The notes under the pieces were generated by a model. It saw only the letters and a program-made list of their open reading frames with translations, had not been told where the DNA came from and did not search any database. DNA of 64,000 nt from Helianthus annuus (Eukaryota; Streptophyta; Magnoliopsida; Asterales; Asteraceae): contig NC_035449.2 of assembly GCF_002127325.2 (NCBI RefSeq), positions 145,304,946 to 145,368,945 of the forward strand. Direction: 5' to 3'. Positions 1 to 12,300 of this stretch are shown in pieces. The position numbers and the translations under genes are program-made. Positions within the stretch are counted from its first letter, which is position 1; every line of letters begins with the position of its first letter.

Positions 1-2166
1 TACCGGATGATGGAGGTCGATTGTCTTTGGACCACATGTTCCAATGGTGCTGAGTGCTGAGGATCTAAAGGTCTTAGTTCCTAAGAAAATTGAGAACTAT
101 ACTTACCAGGATTTTCAAAAAATTGAACTAGAGCCAAGGCATTTAGCATCGTTGCATCCACACTACCAAATGAGATCTGTGCTGGGCTGTTACATTGTAA
201 CAGTGCCAAGGTATTGTGGGATGCTCTGAAGGAACAGTTTGGGGGGACTGAGGAAGTAATTGAAAACAACAGGGAAATTTTGAACAAACAGTATGAAACC
301 TTTTGTCATATCAAGGGTGAATCATTAACTCAACAGTTTGAGCGATTTAGTTGTCTCATAAGTGAACTAAAACTTGTTAAGGTTGTACTTGCTAATGCGA
401 CTCAAAATAGCAGGTTTCTTAGGTCACTTCCTGATAAATGGGATACAATTGCTTTTGTAACCAGGAATTCAGTTGGGTTCAAAGATCTGACCCTAACCTA
501 GCTTCATGGTAGACTCCTGACCTATGAAAGGGAGTTGAACCAGAAAAAGAAGCTACAAGAGTCTGGGAAAGTTGCAGATAACTATTCATTTGGCAACACA
601 GCTCTTTTGAGTCAGGAAGAATCTGGCAATAGTAAGGGTTAGAGTTATGATCATTTCATTGACATAACAACTGGTGGAAATTTTAACTCTGATTCTCACT
701 CATCCAATTATGCTTTTACAGCAAATGGAGAAAGCCAAAATTCTGATAATTTGAGCTTTGAACTCAATGATCTCCAGCATTTTGATCCCACTGATCTGGA
801 AGAGATGGACATTTTGCACCAATTGGCATTGCTGAGCGTTAGAACCAACAAATTTTACAAAAGAACAGGGAGAAAGTTTCCAGGGTTACATGGGAATCTA
901 AAAGTAGGGATGGATAAGTCTAAAATCAAATGCTACAAGTGCAATAGGTTAGGTCATTTTACTAGAGAGTGTAGGAGTCAAAACAATGGACCAATCATCA
1001 CACACCCTAGCTCTAGACCACAAAATAACCAAACCACTATGCAGTATTCCCATTATACCCCTACTGCCCATGTAAACACTACTCACTATGCACACCCAGC
1101 AACCCCTGTTCCAATGCATTATGTTCAAACCACTGTTCCTCAAATACAATATGTCCAAGCCCCAATTCCTCAGGTTCAGGTGCAACAAGCTGCACCTCAA
1201 CAAGCTGCACCTCAAACAGTTGTTCAAGCAGATCAGCATAGCTTCTTCACACAAGGCTTTGTTGATTGGAGTAGCTTGCCTGAGGAATTAGGAGATGAAA
1301 ATTTTGCTCTATATGCTAATGATGGTGTTTGTAGTGATGAACTATGCTTTGTAGCATTAGAGTCAATTTCTGAGGAGCTAGAAACTGAAGGAGGAACATC
1401 CAGTGCTGAAACAGTGGATGAAATTGCCGAAGCAGTGGTTACTACTGTTGCTAATGAAATACTGTTGGGAGAAAGTTCAGAACCCCTGTTGGAACCACTG
1501 TCTGACCCCTGGTCTGAAGAAGAAGAGAAGAAACAAGGTGAAAAGGAAGAAGTGGTTGACGAAAAAGAACATGTCTGTAATTGTGCCATGATGGCTGCAT
1601 CTAAGGTATCACCTCAGGTTCTTAAAAATATTTGTTCAGACAAATGCATCATAGTATTTGCAAACATCAAAGAGGTGAATGAAAACCTTAGGGTTAGAGT
1701 GTTAAATGATGAAGTACAATTTGAAAAATCTTTAAAAGAACTGAAAAACAAATTGTCAGAAAAGGAAAATGAGATATGCAGCCTCAAACAAGAACATAGC
1801 ATAACCAAGGACCAACTCCAAACTATGATAAAAATATCAAGTTTGTAAAAAGGAGTTGGAAACCACCCAAATCACTTGTGAAAAATGGGTGGAATCCTGT
1901 AAAGGTTATGAGATGATGCTTGAGAAACAACATGCAAGCAATGTAAAATATGGCATAGGGTTTAGACAAGATGACCAAGTTGAAAACATTGCTGAAAAAC
2001 AAACTGTTTCTGTTAAAGTCACACCCACAAACAAGGATGGCCAAGAAGTTAAAATAACTGACAAACTTGGTAACAAAATCACTCTGGAAAGATCTGTGGG
2101 GTCCTCAACTTTTGAGGAGATTGAGAAATACCAATATAAACCCACATGGTCTGATGAGTGTGACAT
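1..2166 (+). pseudogene. Copia-1 gag, first part (UBN2-type capsid region plus zinc knuckle)
   Basis: This is the structural gag protein of the outer Copia and it is already open at base 1. Bases 200-500 match the UBN2/gag-polypeptide type, with the familiar 'F.G.E..I...R..L..QYE.F' helix and a 'LP.KWD' motif. A CCHC zinc knuckle of the form CX2CX4HX4C lies at 931-972. It is followed by a Q/P-rich stretch (about 1000-1240), an acidic stretch (1280-1580) and a predicted coiled coil (1660-1840). An in-frame TAG sits at 499-501, another stop near 640, and the frame shifts near 1840, after which the protein continues to 2166. Gypsy-1 is inserted at that point. The breaks show a dead copy. Family assignment is firm. 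The exact start is outside the window. Confidence 0.85.
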
Positions 2167-2471
2167 TGTGACACCCCGTTGAAACACGCTAGCTTGGCAG
2201 TGGCTGCTTCAACTTTCGGGACGAAAGTTCTTAAAACTTGGGGATAATGTGACACTCGAGGTTTTTCCGAACGAACACCTTGTAATATTTTGTGTATATA
2301 AATATTATTAAATGGAAACGTGATCTTTATTTGCTTAACGTGTGTTGTATGTATGTATTATATATATATGTATGTGAGTCGAGACCACGACTCGCAACCG
2401 CTTGGTTGCGAGTGGGCCTTTGGGCCGTAACCGGCTTGGGCCGAAACCCCAAGCCCAACCCGAAACATCCC

Positions 2472-2480
2472 CTTGTATAT
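2472..2480 (+). promoter_or_regulatory. TATA-like box of Gypsy-1 LTR
   Basis: The sequence TGTATATAT is followed within 30 bp by a C/T-rich leader (2485-2545), as expected around a plant Pol II start site. A longer TATATATATA run at 2351-2362 is an alternative. The start site is inferred near 2505. The same box recurs in the 3' LTR at 9719-9727. Confidence 0.5.
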
Positions 2481-3238
2481 ATCCCACCTTTCCCCCACTT
2501 CTTCCATTTTACACACACATACACTTCTACTTTTTCTCTCAACTAAGAAAACCCTCAAACATCATCCCAACCTTCTCCAACTTTCGGATTCAAGCAAGGA
2601 TCTCGGACAAGATCACCATACGGACACTTCATCTTCCCTCACCTTCTTCCTTTGTTTTCGGCTCCTTCTTCACAAACCGGTTAGTGTGTAATTAATGCCT
2701 TGTATGTTTGCTTGAATGATGTGTTTATGAAATAGAAAAGAAAATGTTTGGTTAGGAACATTATGCATGATTCTAGGGTGATTTGTGAAGTAAAATATAT
2801 GTGAAAACCATTTATGTGTGAATACTTGTGACATGTTTAAAATGACTAGAAAATGGTAGTTTACAAGTGTTCATGGCCAATCAAACTATACTTCTTTGTT
2901 TCTTGCAAAATGATGATTGATTAACATAAGTTTCGGCTATGTATTGTATGCTCTTTGTTCTTGCAATGTTAATCTTGTTAAAATATGTGATTTTGGATCA
3001 TAAATATATGGTTAGGTTGACATGAAAACCCTAGAAAAATGATGAACATAGGATGAACTTCTTGAATGTGGTTTGAAGGTTTTAAAAATGGTAAAGTTTG
3101 ATCTATATGGTCTAATGGTCAAATGAGGAAAAGTGTTTGTAGAAATCTTATTGGTTATTTCCGGATTTGGGCCTGAATTCTTGGTACAAAATGGACTGAT
3201 GCATCTGCATCATCACGTGTGTATGAAAGGGACAGTTT

Positions 3239-3455
3239 CCGACTCGCAACCACGGCTTTACGACTCGAGACCACGCCGTTGCGACTCGCAACCAAAGCAT
3301 GACAAGTCGAAACCACGAGGTTGCGACTCGAAACTACGACGGTTGCGACTCGCAACCAAAACGTGACAACTCGAGACCACGGTTACGACTCGCAACCATA
3401 ACGTGACAAGCCGAGACCACCTGGTTGCGACTCGAGACCAGCTGGTTGCGAGTGG
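3239..3455 (+). repeat. Array of about 11 palindromic words in Gypsy-1 LTR
   Basis: Words of the form GGTTGCGA-C-TCGCAACC repeat with irregular spacing of about 20 bp. A perfect 17-bp palindrome lies at 3341-3357. Other words swap one half for TCGAGACC, TCGAAACC or GGTTACGA. Three more words lie just upstream of the TATA box at 2376-2420. The whole array is repeated in the 3' LTR at 10486-10702. The function is unknown. Confidence 0.85.
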
Positions 3456-4584
3456 GCCGTCCACTTTGGTTATTGGGCCATTATGTGACTTGGGCTATCT
3501 GTTGACTGGATTATGTGTTGCTGTTGACTGTTTAATTGTTTAGGCCGGTCCAATAACCCAATGACTGTTTACTTGTATGCATGTTACGTACCTGTATGTA
3601 TTTCACGTGAATGCTTGTATACCGAACCTGACCTATACCGGTAACCATGTTAGGACGTGGTGACCAACGTGATTGACAAGTAACCTAAACCTACCGAGCA
3701 ACCCAAGGTGAGTTCACAACTTAAAAGCATGCGTCCCGGTGGTTTGGGACACGAGACTAACAACCCTATCCCCTGGTAAAAGGGGATACCATTTACATAC
3801 CTTCCCTAGTTATTGGGAACAAAACTTACTTTTCCTTCCCGGGTATTGGGAAACCTTTTGGTTAATCACTGTTTATACGGATTGCAACTAACGGCACTAA
3901 ACGAAACTCTATCACTCAAGTCCCTACTACAAATACCGATTAGTCGCCGGGTTAGGCGAGCGAGTTATTAGTTGATAGCGCTATTTAGGTGTTTACCAGC
4001 CTCACACCGTGCCCTGGTTTGGGATCGGTCGTGAACTAATGTACTCAGAAATCCGTCAATGATGATAGAACATTGACATCGGGGCATCCTGCGGATACGC
4101 AACGGTTACCTAGTGTTCGGTATTGGAAAAACAGTTTAGTCGCTAACTTTTGGGGTAGCTCCCCAGGGCATGTATAAACGGATAAATTAACCGGTGAAAC
4201 AAAGTTTTTGGGTAATTAAAACTGGACAACTAGTGAACTCACTCAGCATTATTGTTGACCCCTTACTGCATGCTTTGCAGGTAACCAGTGACGATGGAGC
4301 TTGCAGCTTGGGAACGTGTAGTGTCTGTTCACCCTTGTGTTGGGTGTTACCTTATTTTGAATCATGAACTTTGTTTTAAACTACCTTACTTATGCTTCCG
4401 CTACTTATTACTGTTTTGAACTTAAAACTTTAAACTCTGAACTTAATATTTGCTAAGCTTATGAATAGTAAGTATTACTTTTGTTAACAACTTAAGTATT
4501 CGGTATAATTGGTGGCTGGATCCTGGTCAGTCACGCCCCCGAAGCGGGTGTTATCCGCAGGTGGATTTTGGGGGTGTGACAGAT

Positions 4585-4597
4585 TGGTATCAGAGCC
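4585..4597 (+). other. Primer binding site of Gypsy-1 (initiator Met tRNA type)
   Basis: TGGTATCAGAGCC begins 4 bp after the end of the 5' LTR. It is complementary to the 3' end of plant initiator methionine tRNA, the usual minus-strand primer. Bases 4598-4871 are untranslated leader without other features. Confidence 0.9.
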
Positions 4598-4871
4598 ATT
4601 GGTTATAGTGAACTTGGTTTTAAAAAGGGGGAAATCTTTTTGGAGAAAACCAGACTATAACCCGTGACTCGTAACGACACTACACTCCAAGTGCAAGGCT
4701 CGACACTTTTGACCTCATAGCTCGGACTAGTGTTTACTTGTTTGCTTTATGTTTCCTGTTATGCTATACATATTAGTGTGCCTAAATCAGATAGATACAC
4801 CTCTCTCTTCTATCTCATTCTCGCTACACTACGACATCGCACTCATACTGTGTTTTCTGGTTATGAAGACA

Positions 4872-6869
4872 ATGAGTGGACGCGGAAGGGGAAACATTAA
4901 CATGACGCAGGCTCAGTTCACTAACCTGCTCAACACCGTGGCTGCAGCTTTCGCAGCTCACCCTATAGGTCAGCATGCACCTGCGCAACCACCAGTGTGT
5001 ACTTTCAAAACTTTCATGGATTGCAAGCCTCTCCCTTTCAACGGCACTGAGGGTGCCATAGGTCTTCTGCATTGGATTGAGAAAATTGAAGCTGTCTTTG
5101 CTGTTTGCGAGTGTCCCACTGCAAATTGGGTGAAATTTGCTACTGCTACGCTTGAAGGAAGCGCGCTTTCTTGGTGGAAGGCGCAGATTCAGATGTTTGG
5201 GTTGGAAACTGCAAATGCTACGGCATGGGAGGATTTCAAGGACATGATTAAGGAGGAATACTGTCATCGAGATGACATCCACAAGCTTGAGAATGAGTAC
5301 TATGAGCTCAAGATGGTTGGGTCAGAGATTGAAACCTACACCAAGTTGTCCAACGACTATGCTGCTCTTTGCCCAAACATGTCTCGACCAATGTATCGAC
5401 GAATCGAACTGTACATCAAGGGTTTGGCTCCTGAAATTCGAAGCCATGTCACTACAGCCAACCACACTACCATTCAGCCGATTGTTCGACTTGCTCACAA
5501 ACTTACTGATCAGGCCGTAGAAGAGGGCCGGTTGCCCAAGAGGATCAATGCTACTGTCGGAACTTCTAGTGACAACAAGCGTAAGTGGGAAGGAAGTCAA
5601 AGCAAGGATGCTAACCCCACTCAGGCCCCAGCACAGCAAAGGAAAACCGAAAACAACAAGGGCGCTCAACAACAGGGTGGCTATCGTGGAAACCACCCCA
5701 AGTGCAACAAGTGCAATCGACATCACAGCGGGCAGTGTGTGAAGGGCCAGTGTCAGCGATGTAACAAAATGGGGCATGAGGCCAAGGATTGTAGAAGTCA
5801 GTTCCCAGCTAGACAGAACCAGCAACAACCTCAACAGCAACAGCAGCAGGGAAACAACCGGGCATGTTTTAAGTGTGGAGCTGAGGGGCACTTTAAGAAG
5901 GATTGCCCTGAACTGAATCAGAATCGCAACAATAATCAGGGAGCTGGGAACAACAATCAGAACAACAATGCTGGGAATGGTGCTAGAGGAAGAGCTTTCG
6001 TGATTGGAGCTGGTGAAGCAAGGAATGACCCCAATGTCGTGGCGGGTAAGTTCCTACTCGATGATCGTTATGTTTCTGTGTTATTTGATTCCGGTGCCGA
6101 TGCTAGTTATGTATCCCTACGTATTAGTAAGAAGCTTAAGCGTCCGCTTTCGTTACTAAGTTCTCCTCATATCGTCGAGTTAGCTAATGGTAGAAACATC
6201 GAGGCCTCACATGTCGTCAAAGGCTGCAAACTAGAGTTGTCTGGTCAGACATTTAGTATCGACCTTTTCCCTGTTACTCTTGGAAGCTTCGACGTCGTTA
6301 TTGGTATGGATTGGTTATCCAAGCATCGCGCTGAGATCCTTTGTCAAGAGAAAGCAGTTCGTATTCCTCGCCGTTCTGGCAAACCCCTCATTGTACAAGG
6401 TGGCAAAAGTGGAGAAATCTCCGGCGTTATCTCTTTCTTGAAGGCCCAGAAGTGTTTACGAAAAGGGCACACCGCTATCTTGGCACTTGTCACCAACGCG
6501 CAGGAAAAGGAAAAGAGGATTGAAGACTTTCCAGTAGTGCGTGACTACCCTGAGGTATTTCCTGAGGAATTACCTGGACTCCCTCCCCATCGTCAGGTCG
6601 AATTCCAAATCGAGCTAGCTCCCGGAGCAGCGCCTATAGCTCGTGCACCTTATCGACTAGCCCCCGCAGAATTGAAGGAACTCTCTATTCAACTACAGGA
6701 ACTTTTGGATAAAGGATTTATCCGTCCTAGTTCGTCACCCTGGGGAGCACCGGTACTCTTTGTTAAGAAGAAGGACGGCACGTTCCGAATGTGTATTGAT
6801 TATCGTGAGCTGAACAAGGTTACCATCAAGAATCGTTACCCCCCTCCCGCGAATCGACGATTTGTTTGA
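4872..6869 (+). pseudogene. Gypsy-1 gag-protease and start of RT, ended by a frameshift
   Basis: I start at the ATG at 4872, which opens an MSGRGRG protein. The frame is open back to 4749 but that part looks like leader. The capsid region covers about residues 30-230. Cys/His boxes follow near residues 277 and 294, then a CX2CX4HX4C knuckle near 332. The aspartic protease motif DSGA is near residue 406. RT begins near 575 with the LPPHRQVEF and IDYRELN motifs. Gag, protease and RT share one frame, as is common in chromoviruses. A run of six C at 6839-6844 shifts the frame, and translation stops at 6867-6869. The rest of pol is open in the next frame from 6862. It is otherwise undamaged, so the break is either very recent or a sequencing error in the homopolymer. 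Confidence 0.9.
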
Positions 6870-9402
6870 TCAGTTGCAAGGATCAAGCTACTATTCTAAG
6901 ATTGACCTGCGATCAGGCTACCATCAGTTAAGGGTCCGTAATGAAGACATTTCCAAAACTGCATTCAGAACTCGTTATGGTCATTATGAATTCCTCGTTA
7001 TGCCCTTTGGAATGACCAACGCCCCTGCAGTGTTCATGGATCTCATGAACCGGGTATGCAAACCCTACCTCGACAAGTTTGTGATCGTGTTTATAGACGA
7101 CATTTTGATCTACTCGAAAAGTCAGGAAGAGCATGAACAACACCTACGCCTTATCCTCGAACTCCTTCGCAATGAGCAACTGTATGCCAAGTTCTCGAAA
7201 TGCGACTTCTGGCTTCGAGAAGTCCATTTCCTTGGGCACGTGGTTAACAAGGACGGAATCCACGTCGACCCTGCAAAGATCGACTCTATAAAGAATTGGC
7301 CTACCCCTAAGACTCCGACCGAAGTTCGCCAATTCTTGGGATTGGCAGGTTACTACCGCAGATTCATTCAGGGGTTCTCAAAGATTGCACAACCCCTCAC
7401 TACGCTCACTCAGAAAGGCGTCACCTACAAATGGAGTGAAGCTCAGGAAACCGCGTTTCAGAAACTAAAGGATAACCTCTGCAGTGCTCCTATTCTCTCG
7501 TTACCTGAAGGAACGGACGACTTTGTGGTTTACTGCGATGCGTCTATTCATGGGCTCGGTTGCGTGTTGATGCAACGCGAGAAAGTTATTGCTTACGCCT
7601 CTCGACAACTTAAGATACATGAAAGGAACTACACAACGCATGATTTGGAACTGGGAGCAGTGATCTTTGCGCTTAAGATATGGAGGCATTACCTGTACGG
7701 TACCAAGTGCACCATTTACACCGATCACAGGAGCCTCGAGCATATCTTCAAGCAGAAGGAATTAAACATGCGACAACGCCGGTGGGTTGAACTTTTGAAT
7801 GATTATGAATGCGCCATCAAGTATCATCCGGGCAAGGCCAATGTTGTGGCAGACGCCCTCAGCCGGAAAGACACTATACCAAAGCGCGTGCGAGCATTAC
7901 AACTTACCATCCAGTCTAGTCTCCCTACCCAGATCCGAAATGCTCAGGTTGAAGCTTTGAAACCGGAAAACATCAGGGCTGAGTCCCTGCGAGGATCGAG
8001 ACAGCAACTAGAACAGAAAGAGGACGGCGCCTACTATGTGGCAGGGCGCATTTGGGTCCCACTTTACGGAGATCTACGAGAGCTTGTAATGGACGAAGCC
8101 CATAAGTCCCGTTACTCAGTACATCCTGGTGCAGATAAGATGTACCACGACTTAAGAACCACATACTGGTGGCCTGGCATGAAGGCCCACATAGCAGCCT
8201 ATGTTGGCAAATGTTTGACCTGCGCAAGAGTCAAGATCGAGTATCAGAAACCAGCAGGCCTACTACAGCAACCCGAAATCCCGAAATGGAAATGGGAACA
8301 GATTTCCATGGATTTTGTTACAGGGCTACCTAGATCTCAACGCGGGAATGATACTATTTGGGTGATAGTAGATCGTTTGACTAAGTCTGCACACTTTCTG
8401 GCCATTAAGGAAACAGACAAGTTTTCTACCTTGGCAGAAATCTATTTGAAGGAAGTAGTCTCCAGGCACGGGGTGCCAACTTCTATTATTTCCGACCGAG
8501 ACGCTCGTTTTACTTCCGAGTTGTGGCAAGCTATGCACAAATCCTTTGGCTCACGTTTGGACATGAGCACCGCTTATCACCCGCAAACGGATGGGCAGTC
8601 TGAACGCACCATCCAAACCCTGGAAGACATGCTTAGAGCATGTGTGATCGATTTTGGCAAGAACTGGGAGAAGCATCTACCGTTGGTGGAATTCTCCTAC
8701 AACAACAGCTACCACACTAGCATTCAGGCGGCACCTTTTGAGGCATTGTACGGTCGTAAATGCCGATCACCTCTCTGCTGGGCGGAAGTCGGTGACAGTC
8801 AACTCACAGGCCCAGAGTTAGTGGTAGATACAACTGAAAAGATTTCACAGATCAGGCAACGCATGGCGGCAGCTCGTGACCGTCAGAAAAGCTACGCTGA
8901 TAAGCGTAGGAAACCTTTAGAATTCCAGGTCGGGGACCGGGTTCTACTTAAAGTCTCACCCTGGAAGGGTGTGGTCCGTTTCGGTAAACGGGGCAAGCTG
9001 AATCCACGGTATGTTGGACCATTCGAAATTACCGAGAAAATCGGTAAGGTTGCTTATAGATTAAACCTGCCTGCAGAGCTGAGTGCAGTGCACAACGTTT
9101 TTCACGTATCTAACTTGAAGAAGTGTTTGTCGGATGAAACACTTGTGATTCCTTTTAAGGAACTGACGATTGATGAGCAGCTACACTTTACTGAGGAACC
9201 GATTGAGATCACGGATCGAGAAATTAAAACCCTCAAACGTAGCCAGATACCCCTTGTACGAGTTCGTTGGAACTCACGGCGCGGCCCAGAGTTTACCTGG
9301 GAGCGGGAGGACCAGATGAAGTCCAAGTATCCCCAGTTGTTCCCAAACGAAAACCCCAGCACTGAAGCTACAACCGAATTTCGGGACGAAATTCCAAACT
9401 AA
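6862..9402 (+). pseudogene. Gypsy-1 RT, RNase H, integrase and chromodomain-like tail
   Basis: This is the downstream part of pol, 846 codons without a stop. RT has the FIDDILIYS active site near residue 77. RNase H starts near 221 (VVYCDAS). Integrase has an HHCC zinc box near 415-460. Its core has the first catalytic Asp near 483, the second at 545 and Glu at 581, giving the D35E spacing. A GPF module near 715 is followed by a C-terminal chromodomain-like segment ([14 protein letters not shown]). Such tails target chromoviruses to chromatin. The stop is at 9400-9402, just before the polypurine tract. The protein needs a frame join at 6839-6844 with the upstream gag-protease part, so I call it broken although the reading frame is complete. 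Confidence 0.92.
9376..9394 (+). other. Hairpin with GGA loop upstream of polypurine tract (Gypsy-1)
   Basis: GAATTTCG-GGA-CGAAATTC is a perfect 8-bp stem with a GGA loop, 19 nt before the 3' LTR and inside the last pol codons. The same structure with different, compensated stem bases precedes the polypurine tract of Gypsy-2 (36523-36543) and recurs inside the Gypsy-1 LTRs (2211-2229 and 9458-9476). Confidence 0.8.
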
Positions 9403-9403
9403 C

Positions 9404-9410
9404 GGGGGGA
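9404..9410 (+). other. Polypurine tract of Gypsy-1
   Basis: GGGGGGA lies three bases before the TG of the 3' LTR, the expected place for the plus-strand primer. Confidence 0.85.
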
Positions 9411-9413
9411 TGA

Positions 9414-11828
9414 TGTGACACCCCGTTGAAACACGCTAGCTTGGCAGTGGCTGCTTCAACTTTCGGGACGAAAGTTCTTAAAACTTGGGGATAATGTGAC
9501 ACTCGAGGTTTTTCCGAACGAACACCTTGTAATATTTTGTGTATATAAATATTATTAAATGGAAACGTGATCTTTATTTGCTTAACGTGTGTTGTATGTA
9601 TGTATTATATATATATGTATGTGAGTCGAGACCACGACTCGCAACCGCTTGGTTGCGAGTGGGCCTTTGGGCCGTAACCGGCTTGGGCCGAAACCCCAAG
9701 CCCAACCCGAAACATCCCCTTGTATATATCCCACCTTTCCCCCACTTCTTCCATTTTACACACACATACACTTCTACTTTTTCTCTCAACTAAGAAAACC
9801 CTCAAACATCATCCCAACCTTCTCCAACTTTCGGATTCAAGCAAGGATCTCGGACAAGATCACCATACGGACACTTCATCTTCCCTCACCTTCTTCCTTT
9901 GTTTTCGGCTCCTTCTTCACAAACCGGTTAGTGTGTAATTAATGCCTTGTATGTTTGCTTGAATGATGTGTTTATGAAATAGAAAAGAAAATGTTTGGTT
10001 AGGAACATTATGCATGATTCTAGGGTGATTTGTGAAGTAAAATATATGTGAAAACCATTTATGTGTGAATACTTGTGACATGTTTAAAATGACTAGAAAA
10101 TGGTAGTTTACAAGTGTTCATGGCCAATCAAACTATACTTCTTTGTTTCTTGCAAAATGATGATTGATTAACATAAGTTTCGGCTATGTATTGTATGCTC
10201 TTTGTTCTTGCAATGTTAATCTTGTTAAAATATGTGATTTTGGATCATAAATATATGGTTAGGTTGACATGAAAACCCTAGAAAAATGATGAACATAGGA
10301 TGAACTTCTTGAATGTGGTTTGAAGGTTTTAAAAATGGTAAAGTTTGATCTATATGGTCTAATGGTCAAATGAGGAAAAGTGTTTGTAGAAATCTTATTG
10401 GTTATTTCCGGATTTGGGCCTGAATTCTTGGTACAAAATGGACTGATGCATCTGCATCATCACGTGTGTATGAAAGGGACAGTTTCCGACTCGCAACCAC
10501 GGCTTTACGACTCGAGACCACGCCGTTGCGACTCGCAACCAAAGCATGACAAGTCGAAACCACGAGGTTGCGACTCGAAACTACGACGGTTGCGACTCGC
10601 AACCAAAACGTGACAACTCGAGACCACGGTTACGACTCGCAACCATAACGTGACAAGCCGAGACCACCTGGTTGCGACTCGAGACCAGCTGGTTGCGAGT
10701 GGGCCGTCCACTTTGGTTATTGGGCCATTATGTGACTTGGGCTATCTGTTGACTGGATTATGTGTTGCTGTTGACTGTTTAATTGTTTAGGCCGGTCCAA
10801 TAACCCAATGACTGTTTACTTGTATGCATGTTACGTACCTGTATGTATTTCACGTGAATGCTTGTATACCGAACCTGACCTATACCGGTAACCATGTTAG
10901 GACGTGGTGACCAACGTGATTGACAAGTAACCTAAACCTACCGAGCAACCCAAGGTGAGTTCACAACTTAAAAGCATGCGTCCCGGTGGTTTGGGACACG
11001 AGACTAACAACCCTATCCCCTGGTAAAAGGGGATACCATTTACATACCTTCCCTAGTTATTGGGAACAAAACTTACTTTTCCTTCCCGGGTATTGGGAAA
11101 CCTTTTGGTTAATCACTGTTTATACGGATTGCAACTAACGGCACTAAACGAAACTCTATCACTCAAGTCCCTACTACAAATACCGATTAGTCGCCGGGTT
11201 AGGCGAGCGAGTTATTAGTTGATAGCGCTATTTAGGTGTTTACCAGCCTCACACCGTGCCCTGGTTTGGGATCGGTCGTGAACTAATGTACTCAGAAATC
11301 CGTCAATGATGATAGAACATTGACATCGGGGCATCCTGCGGATACGCAACGGTTACCTAGTGTTCGGTATTGGAAAAACAGTTTAGTCGCTAACTTTTGG
11401 GGTAGCTCCCCAGGGCATGTATAAACGGATAAATTAACCGGTGAAACAAAGTTTTTGGGTAATTAAAACTGGACAACTAGTGAACTCACTCAGCATTATT
11501 GTTGACCCCTTACTGCATGCTTTGCAGGTAACCAGTGACGATGGAGCTTGCAGCTTGGGAACGTGTAGTGTCTGTTCACCCTTGTGTTGGGTGTTACCTT
11601 ATTTTGAATCATGAACTTTGTTTTAAACTACCTTACTTATGCTTCCGCTACTTATTACTGTTTTGAACTTAAAACTTTAAACTCTGAACTTAATATTTGC
11701 TAAGCTTATGAATAGTAAGTATTACTTTTGTTAACAACTTAAGTATTCGGTATAATTGGTGGCTGGATCCTGGTCAGTCACGCCCCCGAAGCGGGTGTTA
11801 TCCGCAGGTGGATTTTGGGGGTGTGACA
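9414..11828 (+). repeat. Gypsy-1 3' LTR
   Basis: This is a 2415-bp copy of 2167-4581, identical by eye. It carries the same TATA-like box, word array and captured junction. It ends GGTGTGACA and is followed by the target duplication GACAT at 11829-11833. Confidence 0.97.
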
Positions 11829-12300
11829 GACATCCTTGAAAACTTCAAGCCCATGGATTTCACCACAGTGGATGGTGTCAAAGCTCCAAAGGCCAAGGTC
11901 ATTCCTCTTAAAGACATCCCAATAGTGGTTCAAAACTCTGTTGCAAAGGAGTCTGAAAAGAAGAAGAAAAGAGAAAAGATTAAAAACCTGTTTTGTGAAA
12001 AGAAAAATCACTTGACCAAAGATTGTTTTCACTTAAAAGCTTATGACCATAACAAAACAAGTACAATTGTGCCTTCCAAGAGATGCACCATCTGTGGAAA
12101 ATCAAATCATTCCACTCAGGAGTGTGTGTATTTAAAATCCTTTGAGGTAAAAAAAAGAAGAATACACATCAAAAACACTTGTGAGTTCATCAAAATCACA
12201 TGTCAGGAAACAAGCACTGTTTGTGCCAGTCCAAACAGCTGTTACAAAACAGCTGAACCAAACCTCTGTCAAAACTCAAAAGAGAGGTTCAGCTGACTGA
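11829..12300 (+). pseudogene. Copia-1 gag, second part with zinc-knuckle-like motifs
   Basis: The reading frame resumes directly after the Gypsy-1 insertion. A lysine-rich segment leads to a Cys/His cluster with a lost Cys near 11990. A clean CX2CX4HX4C knuckle follows (CTICGKSNHSTQEC, about 12084-12125). The frame closes at 12294-12296. These are nucleic-acid-binding modules of gag. Two separated knuckle regions (931-972 and here) fit the long gag of Sirevirus-like elements. The stretch 12301-12600 is decayed and shows only stop-ridden linker sequence. Confidence 0.75.

Larger units (their letters stand above)
2167..4581 (+). repeat. Gypsy-1 5' LTR
   Basis: This long terminal repeat is 2415 bp and is matched by 9414-11828 at a constant offset of 7247 bp. 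TG and CA ends are present. It has a TATA-like box at 2472-2480 followed by a pyrimidine-rich leader, so most of the LTR (about 2.1 kb) would be R-U5. A palindromic word array lies at 3239-3455, with further words at 2376-2420. The first 81 bp look like a captured copy of the polypurine-tract/LTR junction. No protein is credible here. The short ORFs are chance. Confidence 0.97.
2167..11828 (+). mobile_element. Gypsy-1: nearly intact chromovirus-like Gypsy retrotransposon
   Basis: The element is 9662 bp, with two 2415-bp LTRs in which I see no difference by eye. They start TGTGACACCCC and end GGTGTGACA. The target duplication GACAT occurs at 2162-2166 and 11829-11833. An iMet primer site follows the 5' LTR and a G-rich polypurine tract precedes the 3' LTR. 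The gene order gag, protease, RT, RNase H, integrase with a C-terminal GPF and chromodomain-like tail marks a chromovirus, probably of the Tekay/Del type with long LTRs. It sits in the gag of Copia-1 in the same orientation. Identical LTRs imply a very recent insertion. One extra base in the RT breaks the single long gag-pol frame. Confidence 0.95.

Noticed and set aside
1233..1589. Ser-rich minus-strand ORF
   Set aside because: It is the antisense of the acidic Copia-1 gag segment.
3239..3455. CRISPR-like array
   Set aside because: Spacing and word length are irregular, words are inverted as often as direct, and no cas gene exists. It sits in a plant LTR.
2300..4300. 5' UTR intron in the Gypsy-1 LTR
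   Set aside because: A GGTTAGTG donor (2678) and a TTTGCAG acceptor (4275) exist, but such sites are frequent by chance and no transcript evidence is available.
4582..4600. tRNA gene fragment
   Set aside because: It is the 13-base primer binding site complementary to initiator Met tRNA. No cloverleaf surrounds it. The same holds for 28956, 43480 and 59000.
4749..4871. N-terminal extension of Gypsy-1 gag
   Set aside because: The frame is open, but its sequence is hydrophobic leader-like and the MSGRGRG start at 4872 resembles the usual start of this gag type.
5322..5891. Minus-strand ORF of 189 codons
   Set aside because: It is a shadow of the Gypsy-1 gag frame without any motif.
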